A stretch of 64,000 bases of DNA from Roseovarius sp. 217 (lineage in GTDB: Bacteria > Pseudomonadota > Alphaproteobacteria > Rhodobacterales > Rhodobacteraceae), in assembly GCF_000152845.1 (NCBI RefSeq), contig NZ_CH902584.1, positions 2,369,680 through 2,433,679 on the forward strand. Reading direction: 5' to 3'. Position numbers and translations under genes: made by a program. The notes beneath the pieces are model-generated. The model saw nothing but the letters and a program-made list of their open reading frames with translations. It was not told where the DNA came from and searched no databases. Shown one piece after another: positions 53,268-62,325 of this stretch (the stretch's first letter is position 1; each line of letters opens with the position of its first letter).

Positions 53268-55169
53268 TCACTCCTTCGGTGCGGCGGTTTCTTCCAGTTG
53301 CGACAAGAGCATGGTCTGCAATTCCGCCTCAAGCTCACGGGCGCGGCTGATATAGGCGTCGTTCTCGACCGTCGGGCGCGCCGGGTCCCAGAGCGTTGCC
53401 AATTCGCGCACGGATTGGCGGTCATGGTGGTAAAAGGTCTTTTCCAACTCCGCCGCCTCGAATTCCGTCAGCCCCATGTTTTCCAACACATACCGCCCCG
53501 CGCGCAAGGAGCTGTCGAACATCTCGCGCACGATGTCATCGGCCCCCGCCTGATAGAGCCGGAACACATGCGTGCGGTCATAGGCGCGGGCGATGATATG
53601 CAGGTCCGGGCATTCGCGCCGGGCAAAGCTCACCAGCCGCACCGTGGCCTCCGGATCATCCAACGCGGCGACCAGCACCCGCGCCCGTGCCAGCCCCGCC
53701 GCATGCAAAAGGTCTGGCCGGGTCGGGTCGCCAAAAAAGCCTTTGACGCCAAACCGGCGCATCCGCTGGATCGCAAGCAGGTCATGGTCCAGAACGACGG
53801 TTTCAAACCCGCTCGACCGCACCAACCGGTTGACCACCTGTCCGAACCGCCCGATGCCCGCGATGATCACCGGCCCTGTGGTGTCAATGGTATCGGCCTC
53901 CGGGGTCTCGGTGCTGTCCTGCATGCGCCGTGACAAGACATCGTAGAGAATGAACAAGAGCGGTGTGATCAGCATGGTCAGGGCGATCACAAGCAAGATC
54001 ACCTCGCTCAGCCCAGTGGGCAGCACATGCTGCTGCACCGAAAATGCCACGAGGACAAAGCCAAACTCGCCCGCCTGCGCCAGAGACAGGGTAAAGAGCC
54101 ACAAATCGCGCCCGCGCAGCGCAAAGACGCGCCCGAGGATGTAGAGGATCGCCCCCTTGGTCAGGATCAAAGCAAGGGCAAGGCCGGGGATCACCAGCGG
54201 CGCGCCAAAGAGCACGGTAAAATTGATCCCCGCCCCCACGGTGATGAAAAACAACCCGAGCAAAAGTCCCTTGAACGGGGCCAAATCGCTTTCCAACTCA
54301 TGCCGGAATTCGCTATTGGCCAGAACGACCCCTGCGAGGAACGCCCCCAACGCGGGCGATAGGCCGACCAGCATCATCAGGAATGAAATGCCCACCACAA
54401 TCAGCAGGGCGATGGCAGTATACATCTCGCGCAGGCGCGCGGCATGGATAAAGCGAAACACAGGCCGAGTGAGATAAATGCCCGTCAGGATGATCGCTGC
54501 CACTGCCGCAATAGTGACCAAAGTCGCCCCCCAACCCGGCAGCGAGGCGATAAAGCTCTGGGCGGCCTGATGCGGTGCGCTCGTGTCACCATGACCAGCC
54601 TCCGCGGTGCTGCGCGACAGCAGTTCGCCCATCACCACATTCGGCGATTTGGGCAAGGCCAGAAGCGGCAAGAAGGCCAGCATCGGGATGACGGCGATAT
54701 CCTGCGTCAGCAGCACCGAAAAGGCCGAGCGCCCACCGCCCGTCTGCATCAATCCCTTTTCCGACAGGGTTTGCAGTACGATGGCCGTTGACGACAGCGC
54801 AAAGACAAGGCCAATCGCCAGCGCAATACTCCACCCCAGACCCAAGAGATGCATGCAGGCCAGCATCACCGCCAGTGTCGTCAGGGTGATTTGCAGCCCG
54901 CCCAGACCCAAGAGCCGGTGGCGCATGTCCCAGAGCGCGCGTGGCTCCAACTCCAGCCCGATGAGAAAGAGCATCATCACCACGCCGAATTCGGCGACAT
55001 GCTGCAATTCGGCGGTCTCATGGCCCCCGACCAGACCAAGAACCGGCCCAATCAGGATTCCCGCCGCCAGATAGCCCAGCACCGAGCCGAACCCCAGACG
55101 TGCGGCCAGCGGGACGGCAATCACGGTCGCCCCGAGATAGATCGTCGCTTGGAAGAGGAACCCTTCCAT
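53268..55169 (-). CDS. monovalent cation:proton antiporter-2 (KefB/KefC-like)
   Basis: A 633-residue CPA2 antiporter. About twelve transmembrane segments fill residues 1-390, with conserved parts GLELEPRALWDMRHRLLGLG, FALSSTAIVLQTL and SPALGAFLAGVVLANS. A RCK/TrkA-N domain (about 408-530) begins VIIAGIGRFGQVVNRLVRS and binds a nucleotide; a cytoplasmic tail follows. It would export potassium in exchange for protons under electrophile or pH stress. Partner KefF/KefG is not nearby. The adjacent gene on the same strand is the GspL/PilP-like protein, 33 bp upstream. Confidence 0.9.
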   Translation of the reverse strand: MEGFLFQATIYLGATVIAVPLAARLGFGSVLGYLAAGILIGPVLGLVGGHETAELQHVAEFGVVMMLFLIGLELEPRALWDMRHRLLGLGGLQITLTTLAVMLACMHLLGLGWSIALAIGLVFALSSTAIVLQTLSEKGLMQTGGGRSAFSVLLTQDIAVIPMLAFLPLLALPKSPNVVMGELLSRSTAEAGHGDTSAPHQAAQSFIASLPGWGATLVTIAAVAAIILTGIYLTRPVFRFIHAARLREMYTAIALLIVVGISFLMMLVGLSPALGAFLAGVVLANSEFRHELESDLAPFKGLLLGLFFITVGAGINFTVLFGAPLVIPGLALALILTKGAILYILGRVFALRGRDLWLFTLSLAQAGEFGFVLVAFSVQQHVLPTGLSEVILLVIALTMLITPLLFILYDVLSRRMQDSTETPEADTIDTTGPVIIAGIGRFGQVVNRLVRSSGFETVVLDHDLLAIQRMRRFGVKGFFGDPTRPDLLHAAGLARARVLVAALDDPEATVRLVSFARRECPDLHIIARAYDRTHVFRLYQAGADDIVREMFDSSLRAGRYVLENMGLTEFEAAELEKTFYHHDRQSVRELATLWDPARPTVENDAYISRARELEAELQTMLLSQLEETAAPKE

Positions 55170-55202
55170 CAGCGGTGAGTCGCGTGGCGCGGGAACATGG
55201 CG

Positions 55203-57698
55203 TTACCCCTTGGGCATGCGTAGCACAACATCGCGCCCGCGTTTGTTGTAGCGCAATTCGGTATCCCCGATCGCTGACACCTGCCCGCCATCGAGCCGGT
55301 CGCCGACCTGAACCTTTTGGTAGCGCCCGTTCGAGAGTCGCACCAGCGCGCGGCGGCTCTGCGGGCTCCCGTAGACGCCGATCAGGTTGACGTTACGCAG
55401 GTTGATGGCGTTGGTCTCGGTGGCAGAGCGTGCCACAGAGGCGGATGTGGGAATATTGGGTGCCACCCGCGCGGCGGCGGCGGTCTGCACCTCGGGTTCC
55501 TCATCCTCGCCCGGCGTCGCCTGACCCTGCGCAGGCGCGCGAGCGGCCCGTTCCAGATCCTGCGGCCGCAGTTTGGGTTTGATCGAAACGCCAACGGCCT
55601 GCGGCAGGCTCTCGGTCCCGGCCACAGCCCCGCGATTGGCCTCGATCAGCGCAGCCGCGAGCGAGGCAGAACTGACGGTGGCGGGTTGCACCTCGGGGGC
55701 GGGCGGTGGTGCGGCGGCTGCGGCTGCGGCCTCGATCACCGATTGCGGACGATTGCGCGGGCGCAGCGCCGCCAATTCAGAGCGCGTGAGGCCCGACAGC
55801 GCGCCGCGCTCTTGCTGTTCGATCAGGTTTTCGGGCCGGGTGCGGGGACGGATGCCGCCCAGTCGCGCCGCTTCGGCGGCCGACTCGGCGCTTTGTTCCA
55901 GCCCGGGGACCGGCAGGGCGCGAGTAGGGGTTTCGGGAGGGCGCACGGGCGGCGGACCGGCGCGCACCGTCACCCCGTCCGGGGTCAGCGCGCCCTCGGG
56001 CGTGGCCTGCACAAACCCCCGCGCATCCAGCGTGAATTCGGTACCCGGCGGGGCCGGAGAGGCGGGTGTTTCGGGGCGCTGATCCGCCTCTACATCCGGG
56101 GCGGAGGGCAGGGCGACCGCATCCTGAAAATTCACCGCCTCGTCAATCGAGGTAAGGTAGAATTCACCAACATCGGTGGTCTCTGCCTGCGCAGGCGCAT
56201 CGGGGGCCAATTGCCAGATGCCGGTCGCGGCATAGCGTGTCAACGCCTGCTCGGGGGTCAACTCTTGCGGCGTCTCTGGCGCTGCGGCCACTACCTCTGG
56301 CGCGGCCACGGTGGGATCTGCGCCAGTGTCCTGCACCGGCGCGTCCTGCGCCGGTGGCGGCGTCAGGACCACGTCGGAGTCGGTTGGCGAGGAGGGATCT
56401 GGATCGCTCTCCGTTTCGACATCCGGTTCCAGATCATAGGCCGGCGTCACGGCGATTTCAGGCTCAGAGCGCCCGAACAGGCCGGACACGCCGTCTTGGC
56501 TAAAGATCGTGGACCACGCGGCAACGCCTACGAGAAAGAGCAGCAAGACGGCTGTCAGGATCAGTCCCAGAAACCGAGGCTTGCCGCGTGTCACAGGCTG
56601 GCTGCGCGCGCCAAAGATGGTCATGCGTTGCGCTTCGTCATCCGGCGTGGGACCGGAGGATGAACCGGGGGCGGGCTCTATCGATGCTTTGTCGCGGCGT
56701 GCCAGCAGGCCCGACAGACCGGCCTCTTTGGCGGCTTTGGGCGCAAGGCTGGCCGCCGCCATATCGGTCAGCGTCGGGTCGGCCCCCCCGGTCAAGAGCG
56801 GAGCTGCCCCCGGTCGCGGCAACTCCGGCGTCGGCGCGCGATCGGACAACGGTGTAAGCCGCGCCGCCCCGTCGAGCTTGGGCGCTCCCTCAACAGGGGC
56901 GGCCCGCTCGGCGCGGATGCTGGAAAAGGACAGCGCAGGCGAGTCCGCAGACTTGACGGCGGGTGCCGCTGGGGCCGAAGCAGCTTTGGCCGCGGCCTCT
57001 TCTGGTGCCTTGGGCGGGGCAGGCGGCAGGGCAGTCTTTGGCGTCTCACCAGGGGCTTTGGCCTCATCCGGCAGGCGTGCCGCCTCGATCTTGGATGCTT
57101 GCGCTGCCGCAGGCGAGGGCACCACCACAGGGGCGGTCTCTGCGGGCGGTGTCACGTCGGGCAGGCGCGCGCTGCCGATGATGCGCACCGGGGCCTCGTC
57201 GCGGTCTACGCCCCGCGCCTGCGCCGCCGCCCCAAAGAACGGCTCACCGGCAAAGCGATCCGACTGCGGGCGCGCAACAAAGCTGACCGGGTTGAAGCGA
57301 TGCTCAACCGCAAAGGCCTCGGCTTCGTCAAGGGTCTCGCTGGCAATGGCGGCAATATAGAGGCGGCCATTTTCGACGCTCCAGTCATAGACCAGATCGT
57401 CGATGTGATAGGGCGTGGCCCCTTCCAGCGCTTCGGCGGCAGCCAGATCGTAATTCCCATCAGGCGCGCTTGCGGCGGGCAGGTCGAGATACTTGATCTG
57501 CTCATCCGGGATGATCAGCTTGCTCGCTAGCCCCGAAGGATCAAGCAGCGTCGCCTTGGCGCGCAAGGATGCCAGTTCCCCCGGCAGATCCTCTGCATCA
57601 AGTGCCACCTCACCCACAAGGTGCCAGCCCGCGCTGCCTGCGCGGTGCAAAAGGCCGATGCCTTCGAAGGAGAGGGAAAGGGCGAAATTCGGTTTCAT
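55203..57698 (-). CDS. large bitopic protein with GspL/PilM-like and PilP/GspC-like ends
   Basis: An 831-residue single-pass protein. The N-terminal ~150 residues (LSFEGIGLLHR, GWHLVGEVALD, KLIIPDEQIKYLDLP, YHIDDLVYDWSV) resemble the actin-like cytoplasmic domain of GspL/PilM. A long Ala/Pro-rich disordered region (~165-370) precedes one transmembrane helix (376-398). A second Pro/Glu/Ala-rich region follows. The last ~75 residues (NLRNVNLIGVYG, GRYQKVQVGDRLDGGQVSAIGDTELRYNKRGRDVVLRMP) resemble the periplasmic domain of PilP/GspC. It would span the inner membrane as a one-chain version of two secretion-pilus proteins. No pilus or secretion genes lie in the window. Function unproven. Confidence 0.75.
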   Translation of the reverse strand: MKPNFALSLSFEGIGLLHRAGSAGWHLVGEVALDAEDLPGELASLRAKATLLDPSGLASKLIIPDEQIKYLDLPAASAPDGNYDLAAAEALEGATPYHIDDLVYDWSVENGRLYIAAIASETLDEAEAFAVEHRFNPVSFVARPQSDRFAGEPFFGAAAQARGVDRDEAPVRIIGSARLPDVTPPAETAPVVVPSPAAAQASKIEAARLPDEAKAPGETPKTALPPAPPKAPEEAAAKAASAPAAPAVKSADSPALSFSSIRAERAAPVEGAPKLDGAARLTPLSDRAPTPELPRPGAAPLLTGGADPTLTDMAAASLAPKAAKEAGLSGLLARRDKASIEPAPGSSSGPTPDDEAQRMTIFGARSQPVTRGKPRFLGLILTAVLLLFLVGVAAWSTIFSQDGVSGLFGRSEPEIAVTPAYDLEPDVETESDPDPSSPTDSDVVLTPPPAQDAPVQDTGADPTVAAPEVVAAAPETPQELTPEQALTRYAATGIWQLAPDAPAQAETTDVGEFYLTSIDEAVNFQDAVALPSAPDVEADQRPETPASPAPPGTEFTLDARGFVQATPEGALTPDGVTVRAGPPPVRPPETPTRALPVPGLEQSAESAAEAARLGGIRPRTRPENLIEQQERGALSGLTRSELAALRPRNRPQSVIEAAAAAAAPPPAPEVQPATVSSASLAAALIEANRGAVAGTESLPQAVGVSIKPKLRPQDLERAARAPAQGQATPGEDEEPEVQTAAAARVAPNIPTSASVARSATETNAINLRNVNLIGVYGSPQSRRALVRLSNGRYQKVQVGDRLDGGQVSAIGDTELRYNKRGRDVVLRMPKG

Positions 57699-57814
57699 AT
57701 GTAACGCTCTAGCACTCGTCCTGCGTCAGCGGGAGTCCTTGGTGTCATCCGCGCCATTTTACAGCAGCTTCGCGCCGAGGCCAACAGTCCGACCGGCCCC
57801 GGCACTTTTCCACA

Positions 57815-59095
57815 TCAGCCAGAGGCCTTGGCCAGCGCCTGATCCAGATCGGCGATGATGTCCTTGGCATCCTCGATCCCGATCGAAATCCGCACCACAT
57901 TGGGCGCGGCCCCGGCGGCAGTCTGTTGCTCAGGCGTCAACTGCCGGTGCGTGGTCGAGGCGGAATGAATGATCAGCGAGCGGGTATCGCCCAGATTGGC
58001 CACATGGCTGAAAAGATTGAGATTATCCACCAGCTTCATACAGGCGTCATAGCCCCCTTTGAGCGCCACGGTAAAGAGACCGCCCGCCCCTTTGGGACAG
58101 ATCTGCGCGACCCGATCATGCCAGGGCGAGGATTTAAGACCGGCATAGGTCACGGCCTCAACCGCCGGATGGCCTTCGAGCCAGCTTGCCACCTTTTCCG
58201 CGTTCTCGACATGCCGCGCCATGCGCAGGGACAGCGTTTCAATGCCCATCAGCGTGTAATGCGCCGCCTGCGGATTGAGCGTCATGCCCAGATCGCGCAG
58301 ACCGATGGCAATGCCGTGAAAGGTGAACGCTAGGGGGCCAAAGGTCTCGTGGAATTTGAGCCCGTGATAGGCCGGTTCCGGTGCCGAGAGCGAGGGGAAC
58401 TTGTCGCTCGCCGACCAGTCGAAATTTCCCGAATCGACCACAACACCGCCCGTGACCGTGCCATTGCCGGTGAGAAACTTGGTCATCGAATGCACGACCA
58501 GCGTTGCGCCATGCTCGATCGGGCGGCAGAGATAGGGCGTGGCCGAGGTGTTGTCGACAATGAGCGGCAGACCCGCCTTGTCGGCCACCGCCGCAAGCGC
58601 ATCGAGATCGGCGATATGGCCCCCCGGATTGGCGATGGATTCGCAAAAGATCGCGCGTGTATTTTCGTCAATTGCGGCATTGATCGCATCGGTGTCGTCG
58701 ATATCAACGAACTTGGCCGACCAGCCAAAGCGCTTGATGGTCTGGCTGAACTGCGTGATCGAGCCGCCATATAGCCGGGTCGAGACCACCACATTTAGCC
58801 CCGGACCCATCAGCGGAAACAGCGCCATGATCTGCGCCGCGTGCCCAGAGGAGCAACACACCGCCCCTGCGCCACCCTCAAGCGTGGCGACCCGCTCCTG
58901 AAGCGCCGCAACAGTCGGGTTGGTCAGGCGCGAATAGATATATCCCACCTCTTGCAGGTTAAAGAGCGCGGCGGCGTGATCGGCATCACGAAACACATAG
59001 GCCGTGGTCTGGTAAATCGGCACCTGCCGCGCTCCGGTCGCCGGATCGGGGCGCGCGCCTGCGTGAACTTGCAACGTATCAAAGCCATAGGTCAT
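57815..59095 (-). CDS. metY: O-acetylhomoserine sulfhydrylase
   Basis: A 426-residue PLP enzyme of the Cys/Met-metabolism family, which makes homocysteine from O-acetyl-L-homoserine and sulfide. The PLP lysine is K206 in VHSMTKFLTGNGT. GFDTLQVHAGARPDPATGARQVPIYQTTAYVF at the start and YSRLTNPTVAALQERVA are family hallmarks. It is divergent from the VOC gene, with a ~83-bp gap. The metF, metR and cysE genes lie within 5 kb, so this is a methionine/cysteine neighbourhood. The upstream region does not show a SAM riboswitch that I can recognise. Confidence 0.94.
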   Translation of the reverse strand: MTYGFDTLQVHAGARPDPATGARQVPIYQTTAYVFRDADHAAALFNLQEVGYIYSRLTNPTVAALQERVATLEGGAGAVCCSSGHAAQIMALFPLMGPGLNVVVSTRLYGGSITQFSQTIKRFGWSAKFVDIDDTDAINAAIDENTRAIFCESIANPGGHIADLDALAAVADKAGLPLIVDNTSATPYLCRPIEHGATLVVHSMTKFLTGNGTVTGGVVVDSGNFDWSASDKFPSLSAPEPAYHGLKFHETFGPLAFTFHGIAIGLRDLGMTLNPQAAHYTLMGIETLSLRMARHVENAEKVASWLEGHPAVEAVTYAGLKSSPWHDRVAQICPKGAGGLFTVALKGGYDACMKLVDNLNLFSHVANLGDTRSLIIHSASTTHRQLTPEQQTAAGAAPNVVRISIGIEDAKDIIADLDQALAKASG

Positions 59096-59178
59096 TTATC
59101 TGTCCTCCCGCGTCATAAATCTTGCAAACCCGGTTACGGCATCGCTAGGTGCCATGCAACGGGCATGAGGAGTAAGAT

Positions 59179-59592
59179 ATGGCACATCCCTTTCATCTGG
59201 CAATCAATGTCACGGATCTCGATGTAGCACGGGGTTTTTACGGGGCGCTCTTGGGTGGGATCGAGGGGCGCTCGACCCAGACTTGGGTGGATTTCGACTT
59301 CTTCGGTCATCAACTCAGCCTGCACCTTGGTACGCCCTTCGCCACACAGGCGACCGGCAAGGTCGGTGACCACATGGTGCCAATGCCGCATTTCGGCGTG
59401 GTGCTGCCGCTAGAGACGTGGCGTGGCGTGGCCGAACGGCTGACGGCGGCGGGCGTTGAATTCGTCATCCCGCCTTCGGTGCGCTTTGAAGGAGAGCCGG
59501 GAGAGCAATGGACCATGTTCTTTCGCGACCCCTCGGGCAATCCGGTCGAGTTCAAGGGATTTGCCGATATGGAGGCTGTGTTCGCGACCTGA
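59179..59592 (+). CDS. VOC-superfamily dioxygenase/glyoxalase-like protein
   Basis: A 137-residue vicinal-oxygen-chelate protein made of two beta-alpha-beta-beta-beta modules. H5 or H7 (HPFHLAINV) and the glutamate in GNPVEFKGF are candidate metal ligands, with a histidine (FFGHQLSLHLG) in between. The family includes glyoxalases, dioxygenases and antibiotic-binding proteins; the substrate is unknown. GAGGAGTAAGAT supplies the ribosome site. It is divergent from metY and ends next to repeat C. Confidence 0.88.
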   Translation: MAHPFHLAINVTDLDVARGFYGALLGGIEGRSTQTWVDFDFFGHQLSLHLGTPFATQATGKVGDHMVPMPHFGVVLPLETWRGVAERLTAAGVEFVIPPSVRFEGEPGEQWTMFFRDPSGNPVEFKGFADMEAVFAT

Positions 59593-59632
59593 AATCGGGT
59601 GACGAAGCGGGGGGCGGGAATTGGCCTGAAGG

Positions 59633-59842
59633 GGACGTTGGCCCCAAGAGCTTACGCGCGGAATCAAGGCGCGAAGCGCCGCCGCGCAGCGCCCGTCCGC
59701 CCCACCGGGCGGGCGCTTCTGCAACGTTGCAGTCTCTTGAAATCGCGGGAGTGTTTGGCAGATATAAAGTGCCAGCCGACCAAGTCGCAGCGCCCACCCG
59801 GCAGACGGGCACCGCGCGTCTCATCAGTTGGGACCAATGTCA
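59633..59842 (-). repeat. dispersed structured intergenic element, copy C
   Basis: A 210-bp element, reversed relative to A and B, in the tail-to-tail gap between the VOC and thioesterase genes. Plus-strand ends: GGAC-n-TTGGCCCCAA (59633-59647) and TTGGGACCAA-n-GTCA (59828-59842), giving one wobble in the terminal helix. Inner stem: 59683-59697 with 59804-59818, with two wobbles; its sequence differs from A and B but pairing is kept. Hairpin: GGCGC-GAA-GCGCC at 59668-59680. The central ~100 bp is unrelated to A and B. Confidence 0.78.
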
Positions 59843-59874
59843 GCAACACGCCACGCGCGCACTCTCCCCAATCC

Positions 59875-60369
59875 TCACGACCCCGCCTCTGGCCGCATGA
59901 CGAGGCAAGTGGTCGAGCCGGTGGCATAGAGCCGACCATCCGCCACACCGCGCAACTCGCCCCGCGCGACGGCGGTCGAGCGCCCCTTGTGCTCGAGCGT
60001 GCCGATGGCGTGAACCGGCGTATCCAAGGTCAGGGCGCGGATGATATTCACCTTGTATTCCAGCGTGGTATAGATCTCTCCGCGCTCCAGCGCCGTCATC
60101 ACGGCACAGCCCATGCAACTGTCGAGGATCGCGCCATACCAGCCACCATGCACGCCGCGCATCGGGTTGGTGGCGTCAAACCGGGGTCGCCCCTCAAACA
60201 CCACGTGACCGCGCACCGCCTCAACGGGCCAAAACCCGAGCGTCACGCCAATCGGCGGCGCGGGCAGGCGGCCTGCAATCAGGTCTTCAATGAACGCCAA
60301 GCCGGACCGTGCAAGGATCGCCTGCACATCCGGTAAATCGTCCAGCGATGTGGCGTGGCTATTCGGCAT
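59875..60369 (-). CDS. PaaI-family thioesterase
   Basis: A 164-residue hot-dog-fold thioesterase. The pattern RGVHGGWYGAILDSCMGCAVMTALERGEIYTTLEYKVNIIRAL in family terms includes the active-site histidine-glycine-glycine (VHGGW) and the catalytic acidic residue position. Members hydrolyse acyl-CoA esters. It lies 61 bp after metF on the same strand and could be cotranscribed with it. The substrate is unknown. Confidence 0.88.
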   Translation of the reverse strand: MPNSHATSLDDLPDVQAILARSGLAFIEDLIAGRLPAPPIGVTLGFWPVEAVRGHVVFEGRPRFDATNPMRGVHGGWYGAILDSCMGCAVMTALERGEIYTTLEYKVNIIRALTLDTPVHAIGTLEHKGRSTAVARGELRGVADGRLYATGSTTCLVMRPEAGS

Positions 60370-60430
60370 GTCGGCCCCTCCTGTCCCTGCTCCTCACAGG
60401 GTAGGCGGGGCCGACGCGAGCGGCAAGCTC

Positions 60431-61297
60431 TCAGGCGACGTCGCGCAGCGTCACTTTGGGGGTCACACCCAGAGCGTGACAGACATCGCGCGTCAGTTCC
60501 GGGCGATTGAGAGTGTAGAAATGCAGATCCTCAACCCCGCCCTCGAGCAGATCGCTGCACAGCTCCGTTGCCAGCGCCGTTGCCAAGAGATCGTGGCGAT
60601 TGTCACGGATCGCCTTGTCAAACGCCTCATCCAGCCATGCGGGCACCTGCGTGCCACAGGAGCGCGCGAATTTGCGCGCGCCAACCCAGTTTTCAATCGG
60701 CAGAATGCCCGGAATGATTGGCGCATTGATCCCCGCAGCCGCACAGGCATCGCGGAAGCGAAAGAACGTCTCGGCCTCAAAGAAGAACTGCGTGATCGCC
60801 TCGGATGCGCCTGCATCAATCTTGCGCTTGAGCCAGTCGATATCGGCTTTCTGATCCACAGCTTCGGGGTGCTTTTCAGGGTATGCGCCGACGCGGATGG
60901 TAAATTTGCCAGTATCGGCCAGCGCCGAAATCAGCTCGCAGCTGTCGGCAAACCCCTCGGGGTGGGCAACAAACCCGTTCGAGCCCTTGGGCGGGTCGCC
61001 GCGCAGGGCGACAATCTCGGACACGCCCGCAGCGGCGAATTGCTCGGCAATCTCCAGCGTCTCGGCACGGCTGGCATCGACGCAGGTCAGATGCGCCGCC
61101 ACATTGAGGCCCGTGGCCTTGTGCAGCGTACCCACCGCCTCGCGCGTCAATTCGCGGGTGGTGCCGCCCGCGCCATAGGTCACCGACACAAAGCGCGGAT
61201 CAAGCGGGGACAGAGTGTGGATCGTGTCCCAAAGGCGAAAAGAAGCCTCCAGCGTCTTGGGCGGGAAAAATTCGAACGAGATACGCGGCGTTGTCAT
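60431..61297 (-). CDS. metF: methylenetetrahydrofolate reductase
   Basis: A 288-residue FAD enzyme that reduces 5,10-methylene-THF to 5-methyl-THF for methionine synthesis. The eight-stranded barrel shows ISFEFFPPKT at the N-terminus, FVSVTYGAGGTTRELT, ALRGDPPKGSNGFVAHPEGF and ITQFFFEAETFFRF, all family hallmarks. It is divergent from the MetR-like regulator with a 107-bp shared promoter region. Length is standard. Confidence 0.95.
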   Translation of the reverse strand: MTTPRISFEFFPPKTLEASFRLWDTIHTLSPLDPRFVSVTYGAGGTTRELTREAVGTLHKATGLNVAAHLTCVDASRAETLEIAEQFAAAGVSEIVALRGDPPKGSNGFVAHPEGFADSCELISALADTGKFTIRVGAYPEKHPEAVDQKADIDWLKRKIDAGASEAITQFFFEAETFFRFRDACAAAGINAPIIPGILPIENWVGARKFARSCGTQVPAWLDEAFDKAIRDNRHDLLATALATELCSDLLEGGVEDLHFYTLNRPELTRDVCHALGVTPKVTLRDVA

Positions 61298-61384
61298 CGG
61301 GGTGCATCCTGTGCAGGAGTGAAATCTGTTGTCCCACTTGTTGCAGGTGCAGCAATGTGAGACAACTTCATTAAATTCATGGTT

Positions 61385-61397
61385 TGAATGAGGTTCG
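61385..61397 (+). promoter_or_regulatory. candidate MetR site between metF and metR
   Basis: TGAATGAGGTTCG differs from the MetR consensus TGAANNNNNTTCA in one base. It lies 8 bp before the metR start and 88 bp from the metF start, as expected for a site that controls both. Confidence 0.45.
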
Positions 61398-61404
61398 CTA
61401 ATAT

Positions 61405-62325
61405 ATGCACATCGAGTTCCGGCACCTGAAAACGATCCGCGCCATTCATCAGGCGGGCGGTCTGGCCCGTGCGGCGGACCTGTTGCACATCACCCAATCG
61501 GCGCTGAGCCACCAGATAAAGGGGTTAGAGGATCAGACGGGTGTCGAGCTTTTTGTCAGACGATCCAAGCCTTTACGCCTCTCGGCGGCGGGTCATCGCC
61601 TGCTGCGTCTGGCCGAGAAAATCCTGCCCGAGATTGAGGCGCTCGAGGCCGAATTCGAAGGGCTGCGCGAGGGCAGCGCCGGACGCCTCCACATCGCCAT
61701 TGAATGCCACGCCTGTTTTGAATGGCTCTTTCCGGTGCTTGAGCGGTTTCGCAAGACCTGGGGCGAGGTCGATGTTGATATCCGGCCCGGCCTAGCCTTT
61801 GACGCTCTGCCTGCCCTGCAAAAGGAAGAGGTGGATCTTGTGGTCTCGTCCGATCCCGAGGATTTGCCGGGAATCAGCTTCAAGCCACTCTTTGATTACG
61901 AGCCGGTCTTTGTCGCCTCAAGCCAGCATCCGCTGGCGCAGAAACCCTATGTCGAGGCCGCGGATTTCCGCGATGAGGTGCTCATCACCTATCCGGTGGA
62001 CCGCTCGCGACTTGATGTCTTTACCGAATTGCTGACCCCGGCCAAGGTCGAACCCAAAAGCATCAGGCAGGTGGAGCTGACGGCGGTGATCCTCTTGCTG
62101 GTCGCGTCCAATCGCGGCGTTGCGGTGCTGCCCGATTGGGTCGTGCGCGAGGTCAAGACCAGCACCGATTACGTCACCCGCCGCCTCACCGCCGCAGGCA
62201 AGACCAAGCGCCTCTATGCCGCGATCCGCGACGATGACGCGGACAAGCCCTATATGGCGCATTTGCTGAAACTGGCGCGGGAAATTCCGGTGCGCCTGCA
62301 ACGCGGCGAGAGCCCTGCCGCCTAG
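61405..62325 (+). CDS. metR: MetR-like LysR regulator
   Basis: A 306-residue LysR-type activator. The winged helix (LKTIRAIHQAGGLARAADLLHITQSALSHQIKGLE in family terms) is followed by an effector domain with IAIECHACFEWLFPVLE and VASNRGVAVLPDWVVRE, two blocks typical of MetR, which uses homocysteine as coactivator. It is divergent from metF. Its stop overlaps the end of the convergent bciA gene by 4 bp. Confidence 0.9.
   Translation: MHIEFRHLKTIRAIHQAGGLARAADLLHITQSALSHQIKGLEDQTGVELFVRRSKPLRLSAAGHRLLRLAEKILPEIEALEAEFEGLREGSAGRLHIAIECHACFEWLFPVLERFRKTWGEVDVDIRPGLAFDALPALQKEEVDLVVSSDPEDLPGISFKPLFDYEPVFVASSQHPLAQKPYVEAADFRDEVLITYPVDRSRLDVFTELLTPAKVEPKSIRQVELTAVILLLVASNRGVAVLPDWVVREVKTSTDYVTRRLTAAGKTKRLYAAIRDDDADKPYMAHLLKLAREIPVRLQRGESPAA

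Noticed and set aside
55317-56663. 448-codon plus-strand frame opposite the GspL/PilP-like gene.
   Set aside because: Gly/Arg-rich shadow of an Ala/Pro-rich coding region.
59096-59178. Possible SAM-type riboswitch upstream of metY.
   Set aside because: I looked for SAM-II-like stems and conserved loops on the minus strand and could not match them. A covariance search would decide.
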